Positions 1 through 5,028 of a DNA stretch of 9,074 nucleotides are shown piece by piece. Numbering within the stretch: the first letter of the stretch is position 1; each line of letters opens with the position of its first letter. The notes under the pieces were generated by a model. The model worked only from the letters and a program-made list of their open reading frames with translations. It did not search any database and was not told the origin of the DNA. Source of the stretch: Bacilli bacterium (GTDB lineage: Bacteria; Bacillota_I; Bacilli_A; RFN20; CAG-826); assembly GCA_017618495.1 (NCBI GenBank), contig JAFZUD010000185.1:1-9074 (forward strand), written 5' to 3'. Made by a program: the position numbers and the translations under genes.

Positions 1-1
1 G

Positions 2-223
2 ACTAACTTTGAGGGTTGTCTCGACACCCAGCTTCAAAATACCTTCGCCATGGAATATCACCTTGCCGCCATCGATTACTATTGCTACATGGACCCATAT
101 CAGAAGGAGTTCAATCGCAACTTGATGAAGGCCTATCTCGAAGAAGCCAGCAAGGACAAGAAAAAGAACAGCGCCTATATCAGAAGGATCAAGTTGTTCT
201 ACGACAAAGTGAAGGATGAATAA
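2..223 (+). CDS. C-terminal fragment of an unrecognised protein
   Basis: An open frame enters from the left edge and ends at TAA 221-223, giving 73 codons of the C-terminus; its start is upstream of the window. Codon use (GCC, ATC, CTC, AAG rich) matches the other genes here, and the frame stops just before a good terminator, so it is very likely real coding sequence. The tail is aromatic in the middle (an AIDYYCYMDPYQ segment) and ends in a lysine-rich, probably helical stretch with the last residues KVKDE. There is no membrane segment. I do not recognise a family from this fragment, and no function should be assigned without the upstream sequence. Confidence 0.75.
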   Translation, partial: TNFEGCLDTQLQNTFAMEYHLAAIDYYCYMDPYQKEFNRNLMKAYLEEASKDKKKNSAYIRRIKLFYDKVKDE

Positions 224-243
224 CATCCTTTCAAAACAAAAAG

Positions 244-269
244 AAAAACCGGGGCGAACCCGGTTTTTT
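244..269. terminator. Bidirectional intrinsic terminator
   Basis: A perfect stem is formed by AAAAACCGGG (244-253) and CCCGGTTTTT (259-268) around the loop GCGAA. The T run serves the plus-strand gene ending at 223, and the A run gives a U tract when read from the minus-strand gene ending at 282. It lies between two convergent stop codons, as expected for a shared terminator. Confidence 0.9.
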
Positions 270-281
270 GTTTGCGTTTGT

Positions 282-794
282 TTAGTAGCTGCTTGAGCTG
301 CTGTTGTCTTGTCTTCTCTGATCGGTGATGTTATCGATCGCGATGACGAGAGCGACGAAGAAGGCCAAATCATCCTTGTATTCGTCATCGATATCGAGGA
401 CGAAGGAATCTCTTAAGGAGATCTTTCTTGCGACGTGGCCGATTTCCTTGCCCTTAAGGGAGATGTGGTAGTCGAAGCAGAGAATGTTGCCTTTGATTTC
501 GATCTGACCGAGTTTGGTGTCGATGAAATAACGGTCATGTAAGGACCAGAATTTCTTCTTCATATAGGCAACCTGATTGCCATCCTTGTCATAGACCAAG
601 GCTTTTCTCACGAAGAAGGTCCAGAATTTGTTTCTGACGGTGTAGAGGAGGTTTCCGCTCATATCCTGGACGAACTTCTTTCTGGTGAAGGTCCAGAACT
701 TTCCTTTGACATAAAGAACGTCTTTCTCGTTCATGTCTTTGACGGTGGAGCCACCGCGCAAAGAAATCCATTTGTTCCTGATGCTGACTTGCAT
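282..794 (-). CDS. LURP-one-related (LOR/YxjI-type) family protein
   Basis: This 170-residue protein resembles the LOR family (Bacillus YxjI, plant LURP1, Tubby-like fold), a membrane-associated 12-strand beta barrel around a central helix. The bacterial members' role is not firmly known. The visible sign is a repeated beta-hairpin unit with KFW at residues 32-34, 56-58 and 81-83, each followed by a basic segment and a D-x-x-G-type turn. A hydrophobic stretch near residues 142-155 (LAFFVALVIAID) fits the buried C-terminal helix. The end is a polar serine tail. I chose ATG 794 because GAAAGGG lies 9 nt upstream of it; the frame is open to a TTG at 803, but that codon directly abuts the Shine-Dalgarno. 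The gene is divergent from the lipoprotein gene and convergent with the fragment at the left edge. The family call is by recognition of the pattern, not by search. Confidence 0.8.
   Translation of the reverse strand: MQVSIRNKWISLRGGSTVKDMNEKDVLYVKGKFWTFTRKKFVQDMSGNLLYTVRNKFWTFFVRKALVYDKDGNQVAYMKKKFWSLHDRYFIDTKLGQIEIKGNILCFDYHISLKGKEIGHVARKISLRDSFVLDIDDEYKDDLAFFVALVIAIDNITDQRRQDNSSSSSY
489..710 (-). repeat. Three tandem ~25-codon units inside the LOR gene
   Basis: Three in-frame units of 24-25 codons each begin with a V/M-x-x-K-F-W motif. At DNA level the similarity is still visible: AAGG(T/A)CCAGAA recurs on the plus strand at 541, 616 and 688, spaced 75 and 72 bp apart. This corresponds to repeated beta-hairpins of the LOR fold and is probably an ancient structural repeat, not a recent expansion. 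Confidence 0.6.
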
Positions 795-823
795 TATGTT
801 CAACCCTTTCTGATTGTGGTTTT

Positions 824-853
824 ATTGTACTATGTTTTGTCCAAGAACAAAAA
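824..853 (-). promoter_or_regulatory. Candidate promoter of the LOR gene
   Basis: Read on the minus strand, a good -10 (TACAAT, plus coordinates 824-829) has weak -35 candidates TTTTTG (848-853, 18-bp spacer) or TTGTTC (845-850, 15-bp spacer). An alternative is TTGGTA (875-880) with TACCTT (852-857) and a 17-bp spacer. That would place the operator-like palindrome between the two boxes, as in the lipoprotein promoter, but its -10 is poor. The choice is unresolved. Confidence 0.4.
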
Positions 854-869
854 GGTAACAATTTGTTAA
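854..869 (-). promoter_or_regulatory. Operator-like palindrome, copy 1 (LOR side)
   Basis: On the minus strand this reads TTAACAAATTGTTACC. Its core TAACAA-A-TTGTTA is a perfect 13-bp inverted repeat around one base (plus 856-868). It sits directly upstream of the LOR promoter candidate. A near copy in the opposite orientation lies at 938-953 (14 of 16 identical), each copy facing its own gene. This looks like a site for a dimeric regulator; the regulator is not identified. Confidence 0.55.
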
Positions 870-912
870 AGCGCTACCAATTGGGCAAAACCACATCTTT
901 ATCCCTTTCTTT

Positions 913-921
913 TTAGCACTC
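913..921 (+). promoter_or_regulatory. Exact CIRCE left half-site
   Basis: TTAGCACTC is identical to the left arm of the CIRCE operator bound by the heat-shock repressor HrcA. The right arm expected after 9 bp (GAGTGCTAA) is not conserved; the nearest similarity is ATGGGTTAA at 933-941, 5 of 9 matching with an 11-bp spacer. It lies just upstream of the -35 box of the lipoprotein gene. It may be a degenerate operator or a coincidence. Confidence 0.25.
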
Positions 922-927
922 ATTTCC

Positions 928-955
928 TTGAAATGGGTTAACAAATCGTTACAAT
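928..955 (+). promoter_or_regulatory. Promoter of the lipoprotein gene
   Basis: The -35 box TTGAAA (928-933) is followed by a 16-bp spacer and the -10 box TACAAT (950-955), a good housekeeping-type promoter. Transcription would start near 962, giving a leader of about 80 nt. The -35 lies in an inverted repeat (CATTTC-CTT-GAAATG, 921-935) and the -10 overlaps the second operator-like palindrome, so binding there could block RNA polymerase. Confidence 0.65.
938..953 (+). promoter_or_regulatory. Operator-like palindrome, copy 2 (lipoprotein side)
   Basis: TTAACAAATCGTTACA has a 13-bp core (939-951) with one mismatch in the TAACAA-A-TTGTTA symmetry. It fills much of the spacer and overlaps the first bases of the -10 box of the lipoprotein promoter. 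It matches the minus-strand copy at 854-869 in 14 of 16 positions. The two centres are 83 bp apart, close to eight turns of B-DNA, so both sites would lie on one face of the helix. Confidence 0.55.
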
Positions 956-1010
956 TATCCGTGGCATATAAACCGGATATTCGTCAGAAAACTCGTTTTA
1001 TGTGTTTTTA

Positions 1011-1026
1011 TGAAGCAACCGCTTCA
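1011..1026 (+). promoter_or_regulatory. Leader hairpin next to the lipoprotein Shine-Dalgarno
   Basis: TGAAGC (1011-1016), loop AACC and GCTTCA (1021-1026) form a perfect 6-bp stem. It ends immediately before the Shine-Dalgarno AGAAAGG (1027-1033), which is 7 nt from ATG 1041. It leaves the ribosome binding site free and could protect the 5' end or modulate initiation. Confidence 0.4.
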
Positions 1027-1040
1027 AGAAAGGTTAAAAC

Positions 1041-1856
1041 ATGAAAGTTTCAAAAATTCTTATGACCGCCGCGATGCTTGGCAGCATGATGCTTGCTAGC
1101 TGTGGTGGCGAAGGCGAACAACAGTCGGACGCCGCCGAGACTTCAGTCGCCGGTTCCAAGGCCTCTAGCTCCAAAGTCAGCTCCAGCAAATTCTCTGCTG
1201 TCTGGTCCAAGGATGCGAGCCTCCACGTCGAGCCAACTTGCGATGCCGAAGGCAAGGACGTCGAAGTCTGCATCAACAGCAGTGTCCCAAACAAAGAGAC
1301 CATTCTTCCAAAGAAGGCCCACACTTGGGGAACCAGAAGTGAGAAACACACCGAAGAAGGCAAGACCGGTTATTGGACCGTTGAGTGCAGCGTCTGCCAC
1401 ACCAAGGCCATCATCATCGATGCCTTGGGATTCACCAAGATGGAAGGAACCAACAAGGATACTTCTGGTGCTACCGTCAAGCTCGACAAGCCAAACGGCA
1501 GCTATGTCGAATATGAATTCAACATGCCAGAGGCTATTTCCAGCTGCACCGTTGCTCTTTATGGTTGGGTTGATTACTGGAAAGACGGCAACAACAACAA
1601 CGATCAAAGAGGCTTCTTCAACGGAAGTGATCCAAACGTCGGCGTCAACATCAACGGAACCGACCTTACCATCACCAACACCAAGTCCTACGAAGGTATG
1701 GGCATGACCGCTGGTGAGAATGGCAATGGTTCATTCACCCTCTGCGAGATGGGTGCCTTCACAACCGCCATCCCTGCCGGTGCCTTCAAGCTTACCTACA
1801 CCCGTTTAGCTTCCTACAACCTCAACATCACCGAGATCTGGTTAATGTACAAGTAA
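1041..1856 (+). CDS. Secreted lipoprotein with Cys/His repeat and C-terminal beta-sandwich-like domain
   Basis: This 271-residue protein has a type II signal peptide: a short basic start, a hydrophobic core, and the lipobox LASC with Cys21 as the lipidation site. It should be anchored on the outer face of the membrane. A serine/lysine/alanine linker follows (about 30-58, with SSSK repeats). Residues 62-130 resemble the bacterial surface repeat with T-C-x-x-x-G, C-x-x-C and H-T-W motifs: PTCDAEG near 66, C77, HTWG at 94-97, and C116/C119 with His120. The first unit has lost its second cysteine. Residues 140-271 are rich in Gly, Asn and Thr and end in alternating strands (FKLTYTR, ITEIWLMYK), like a CBM6/35-type jelly roll, so glycan binding is possible but unproven. 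Shine-Dalgarno AGAAAGG supports ATG 1041. It is monocistronic, with its own promoter and terminator, and divergent from the LOR gene. Confidence 0.8.
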   Translation: MKVSKILMTAAMLGSMMLASCGGEGEQQSDAAETSVAGSKASSSKVSSSKFSAVWSKDASLHVEPTCDAEGKDVEVCINSSVPNKETILPKKAHTWGTRSEKHTEEGKTGYWTVECSVCHTKAIIIDALGFTKMEGTNKDTSGATVKLDKPNGSYVEYEFNMPEAISSCTVALYGWVDYWKDGNNNNDQRGFFNGSDPNVGVNINGTDLTITNTKSYEGMGMTAGENGNGSFTLCEMGAFTTAIPAGAFKLTYTRLASYNLNITEIWLMYK

Positions 1857-1884
1857 TCTTGGTATTGCTCTGAGATTAAAAACT

Positions 1885-1912
1885 AGCCGAGGATAAAACC
1901 TCGGCTTTTTTT
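1885..1912 (+). terminator. Intrinsic terminator of the lipoprotein gene
   Basis: AGCCGAGG (1885-1892) pairs perfectly with CCTCGGCT (1899-1906) around the loop ATAAAA, and T continues to 1912. It lies about 30 bp after the lipoprotein stop and separates that gene from the serC operon. Confidence 0.93.
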
Positions 1913-1956
1913 GTGCAAAAAATAGCGATTTTGCCAAGGATATCGAATAAGAAGAG

Positions 1957-1986
1957 TGACTTTTGAAGAAAACCTTATGATAAAAT
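1957..1986 (+). promoter_or_regulatory. Promoter of the serC operon
   Basis: The -10 TAAAAT (1981-1986) is preceded by TGA, giving an extended -10 (TGnTAAAAT). A weak -35, TGACTT (1957-1962), lies 18 bp upstream. The predicted leader is only about 25 nt, so there is no room for a riboswitch or T-box; control would have to act at initiation or on the enzymes. Shine-Dalgarno AGGGAG (2004-2009) is 6 nt before ATG 2016. Confidence 0.6.
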
Positions 1987-2015
1987 CATAGGTAGCACTT
2001 TTAAGGGAGAAATTT

Positions 2016-3098
2016 ATGAAGCGAGTATTTAACTTCTCAGCAGGCCCAGCCACCCTTCCCTTGGACGTCCTCAAAGAAGCCCAAGAGGAACTTCTCGATT
2101 TTGAGAGTAGTGGCATGTCCATCATGGAGATCTCCCATCGATCTAAGCCTTTCGAGAAAGTCCTCGAAGAAGCCGTCGCTGATCTTCGCGACCTTTTGAA
2201 GATTCCAGAGAACTACAAAGTCATCTTCTGCCAAGGCGGCGCCTCAACTCAGTTCGCCGCGGTTCCGATGAACTTAATGAAGAACAAGAAAGCGGACTAT
2301 ATCCTTTCTGGTCTTTTCTCGACGAAGGCCTATAAGGAAGGCTGCTTGTTTGGCGATTGCCAAGTAATAGCCTCCTCAAAGGACGATAACTTCACCCACA
2401 TCCCATCTCTCGATAACCTTCCAGTCAGGGAAGACGCGGATTACGTCCATATCTGCGAGAACAACACCGTCTATGGAACAAAGTTTCACACTCTTCCTGA
2501 CACAAAAGGAAAACCTCTTGTCGCTGACCAATCCTCTTGTTTCTTAAGCGAGCCTTGTGACGTCAGCAAATACGGTGTCATCTACGCCGGTGTCCAAAAG
2601 AATGTTGGCCCAGCCGGTTTAGCCATCGTCATCATCCGTGAGGACCTCATCAGAGAAGACCTCGACATCGTCACCCCAACGATGCTCAAATGGAAAACCC
2701 AGGTTGATGCGGATAGCCTATACAACACCCCAAACTGCTTTGGCATCTATATGTGCGGAAAAGTCTTCAAATGGCTTAAGAAGCAGGGCGGTCTCGAAGA
2801 GATGAAGAGGAGGAACGAGGAGAAAGCCAATTACCTCTACGATTATCTCGACCACTCGAAATACATCGCCATCGCCGACAAAGACAGTCGCTCAATCATG
2901 AACGTCACCTTCAAGACAAACGATCCTGAGCTTGATGCTTTATTCTGCGAAGAAGCCAAGAAGCACGGCATCATCTCCATCAAAGGCCATAGAGCCGTTG
3001 GAGGAATGAGAGCCTCGATCTATAACGCCATGACCCTCGAAGGCGTCAAAGCCCTCGTCGAGTTCATGAAGGAATTCGAAAAGGAGCACCTTAAATGA
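2016..3098 (+). CDS. serC: Phosphoserine aminotransferase
   Basis: SerC transfers the amino group of glutamate to 3-phosphohydroxypyruvate to give O-phosphoserine, the second step of cytosolic serine synthesis, using pyridoxal phosphate. At 360 residues it has the usual length. Visible family features are FSAGPATLP near the N-terminus, ISHRSKPFE with His41/Arg42 for substrate phosphate, GGAST at 74-78, NNTVYGT at 149-155, ADQSS with Asp171, the PLP lysine in GVQKNVGPAG (Lys195), and a C-terminal HRAVGGMRASIYNA block. The motif SGLFSTKA carries Phe101 where the family normally has a tryptophan that stacks on PLP. The stop overlaps the serA start (ATGA). It is first in a four-gene operon with a good Shine-Dalgarno. 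Identity is clear. Confidence 0.97.
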   Translation: MKRVFNFSAGPATLPLDVLKEAQEELLDFESSGMSIMEISHRSKPFEKVLEEAVADLRDLLKIPENYKVIFCQGGASTQFAAVPMNLMKNKKADYILSGLFSTKAYKEGCLFGDCQVIASSKDDNFTHIPSLDNLPVREDADYVHICENNTVYGTKFHTLPDTKGKPLVADQSSCFLSEPCDVSKYGVIYAGVQKNVGPAGLAIVIIREDLIREDLDIVTPTMLKWKTQVDADSLYNTPNCFGIYMCGKVFKWLKKQGGLEEMKRRNEEKANYLYDYLDHSKYIAIADKDSRSIMNVTFKTNDPELDALFCEEAKKHGIISIKGHRAVGGMRASIYNAMTLEGVKALVEFMKEFEKEHLK

Positions 3099-4246
3099 AA
3101 GCCTATTGCCTAGATAAGATCTCAAAGGTAGCTTTAGCCACCCTCAAAGACGCTGACAAAACCGTCGAATCCCTTTCCGATGCCGATTCGATTCTTGTAA
3201 GAAGCTCCAAGATGCATGAGATGGCTCTTCCAGAGAACATCCTTGCCGTCGCTAGAGCCGGTGCTGGAGTCAACAACATCCCGTTACAAGACTACGCCGA
3301 GAAAGGCGTGGTGGTCTTCAATACGCCAGGCGCAAATGCCAATGCCGTCAAAGAACTCGTCATCGCTTCACTTCTTCTTGCTAGCCGCGACATCATCGGC
3401 GGCAACCTTTGGGTCAAAGAGAACGCAGGGGATGAAAATATCGCCAAATCCGCTGAGAAGGCCAAATCCCAGTTCGCTGGAAATGAAGTCTTCCATAAGA
3501 GCATCGCCGTCCTTGGCCTTGGCGCTATCGGTGTCCTTGTCGCCAATGCCTGCGTCGACCTTGGCATGCAGGTCATTGGATATGACCCATATCTCTCAAT
3601 TCATAACGCCATGCTTCTCAACAAGAGAGTCACCTATGTCTCTTCTTTAGAAGAAGCCATCAAAGACGTTGATTTCCTCACTGTCCATATCCCTCTTACC
3701 GATTCGACAAAGGGTCTTGTTAACAAAGACCTCATCGCAAAGATGAAAGATGGTGCGACCATCCTCAATCTCTCTCGCGATGGCATCATCGACGAAGAGG
3801 CTCTTGAAAAAGCCTTAGAGGAAGGCAAAATCAAGAAATACATCACCGACTTCGCCAACCCGAATGTCGTGAAGATGCCTAACACCCTTTGCTTCCCTCA
3901 CTTAGGAGCGTCAACCGAAGAAGCCGAGGACAACTGCGCCCTCATGGCTATCGCTGAGCTCAAAGACTATCTTGAGAACGGAAACATCTCTAACTCGGTT
4001 AATTATCCTGCCGCTGACGCCGGCAAGAAAGGTCAAGGTATCAGGGTTTGTATCAACCATAAGAACATCCCTGGCATGATCAACAACTTCACGACCATCA
4101 TCTCCCGTGACGGTGGCAACATCGCCTCCCTCGTCAACAAATCAAGGAACGAATACGCCTACACCATCATCGATACCGACAAGGAAGTCGATGCGAAAGA
4201 ACTCCTCGAAGTCCAAGGCGTTCTCCGTGTCAGGATCATCAAGTAA
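3095..4246 (+). CDS. serA: D-3-phosphoglycerate dehydrogenase, ACT-domain type
   Basis: SerA oxidises 3-phosphoglycerate to 3-phosphohydroxypyruvate with NAD, the first and usually feedback-controlled step of serine synthesis. The order is a split catalytic domain (ARAGAGVNNIP at 53-63, NTPGANANAVKE at 76-87), a Rossmann domain with GLGAIG at 141-146 and Asp164 in GYDPY, then the active-site motifs SRDG (Arg228) and PHLGAST (His269), and a C-terminal ACT domain from about 315 to 383. In the ACT domain His322, Asn324 and Asn342 have the spacing of the E. coli serine-binding residues (344, 346, 364), so serine inhibition is likely. The segment TDFANPNVV (251-259), where relatives carry the catalytic Glu, has no Glu. 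The length of 383 fits the short Bacillota form. ATG 3095 overlaps the serC stop, with AAGGAG 8 nt upstream. Confidence 0.95.
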   Translation: MKAYCLDKISKVALATLKDADKTVESLSDADSILVRSSKMHEMALPENILAVARAGAGVNNIPLQDYAEKGVVVFNTPGANANAVKELVIASLLLASRDIIGGNLWVKENAGDENIAKSAEKAKSQFAGNEVFHKSIAVLGLGAIGVLVANACVDLGMQVIGYDPYLSIHNAMLLNKRVTYVSSLEEAIKDVDFLTVHIPLTDSTKGLVNKDLIAKMKDGATILNLSRDGIIDEEALEKALEEGKIKKYITDFANPNVVKMPNTLCFPHLGASTEEAEDNCALMAIAELKDYLENGNISNSVNYPAADAGKKGQGIRVCINHKNIPGMINNFTTIISRDGGNIASLVNKSRNEYAYTIIDTDKEVDAKELLEVQGVLRVRIIK

Positions 4247-4248
4247 TT

Positions 4249-5025
4249 ATGAAAGTAGGAATGCCGATCCTCTTTGAATTCAACACCGTTGAGGAGAATC
4301 TCAAGTTGGCTAAGGAACTCGGGCTCGACTTCGTTGAGCTCAACCTCAATTTTTCCTATTGCCGCAAAGAGATGGAAGAAGGCAAAATTCCCGCTCTTTT
4401 AGAAAAATATCCCCTGCAAATCACGCTTCATTTTTATGATGAGGCCGATTTAGGATCATATCCCGAAGTGGTGGAAGGCTACCTCAAACTCTTAGAGAGA
4501 TATGCCTCTTTTGGAGAAGGTTATGTGAAGATGGTGAACTTCCATAACAACGGTGGTCCTCTCGTCACCATCTCAGGCAAGAGGAACTATGTCTACGAGA
4601 AAGAATACGATTCATATATCGCTAGGCTCATCCCTGCCTTCAAGAAGGCCAAGGATATCTTAGAGAGCAAAGGCATCAAGCTTGTCATCGAGAACACCGA
4701 TACCTGTCCAGGCGCTACATTCTTAAAGGACGTCTATCGCGATGAGATGAACGCTGGCTTCCATTTCAATTTCGATATCGGCCATGACGCCGCGATGGGC
4801 GATTGGCTATATGACTTATCAAAGAAGCTCCCACTCAAATTCGACGAGTTCCATATCCATGATTCCGATGGAAAACGAAACCATCTCGCCCTCGGTGAAG
4901 GAACCCTTGGGGAGAAACTGAAGGAATTCAAAAAGATGGCCGAGGAGAACGACGCTTATGTTCTTCTTGAGGTCAAGTCCAAGGAAGATCTCATCAAATC
5001 AGTTCCTTTCTGGAGGAATCTATAA
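4249..5025 (+). CDS. Sugar phosphate isomerase/epimerase-like TIM-barrel protein
   Basis: This 258-residue soluble protein has the pattern of the xylose-isomerase-like / AP-endonuclease-2 TIM-barrel superfamily, whose members are metal-dependent sugar isomerases, epimerases or endonucleases. Barrel strands end in likely metal or substrate residues: LHFYD (His61), NFHNN (His99), VIENTD (Glu148), FDIGHD (Asp176, His179), FHIHDSD (His202, His204, Asp205), a GEG loop (216-218) and LLEVKS (Glu241). The Glu148/His179/His204/Glu241 set is typical for divalent metal binding here. It starts 2 bp after serA and has only a weak Shine-Dalgarno (AGG about 14 nt upstream), so it is probably translated by coupling. 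It is not a phosphoserine phosphatase by fold. The substrate cannot be read from sequence; a phosphosugar or related small molecule is the default guess. Confidence 0.8.
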   Translation: MKVGMPILFEFNTVEENLKLAKELGLDFVELNLNFSYCRKEMEEGKIPALLEKYPLQITLHFYDEADLGSYPEVVEGYLKLLERYASFGEGYVKMVNFHNNGGPLVTISGKRNYVYEKEYDSYIARLIPAFKKAKDILESKGIKLVIENTDTCPGATFLKDVYRDEMNAGFHFNFDIGHDAAMGDWLYDLSKKLPLKFDEFHIHDSDGKRNHLALGEGTLGEKLKEFKKMAEENDAYVLLEVKSKEDLIKSVPFWRNL

Positions 5026-5028
5026 ACC

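Noticed and set aside
16..219. Open frame with ATG start overlapping the left-edge fragment
   Set aside because: Its composition (Arg, Gln and Leu runs) is atypical. The other frame, which is open from the edge to 223, uses the local codon preferences and ends just before the terminator.
877..884. Palindrome CCAATTGG in the LOR/lipoprotein intergenic region
   Set aside because: An 8-bp palindrome without a second copy or clear placement relative to a promoter is expected by chance.
1093..1707. Long open frame in another frame over the lipoprotein gene, and antisense frames at 1034-1363 and 1143-1607
   Set aside because: The in-frame lipoprotein has a Shine-Dalgarno, signal peptide and lipobox. 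The other frames have low-complexity, unbalanced composition and no ribosome binding site; they are shadows of its codon bias.
1987..2015. Riboswitch or T-box leader before serC
   Set aside because: The predicted leader is only about 25 nt, with no stem-loops or antiterminator.
3717..3726. Perfect palindrome TTGTTAACAA resembling part of the operator-like motif
   Set aside because: It lies inside serA coding sequence, has different spacing (no central base) and is explained by the codons for L-V-N-K.
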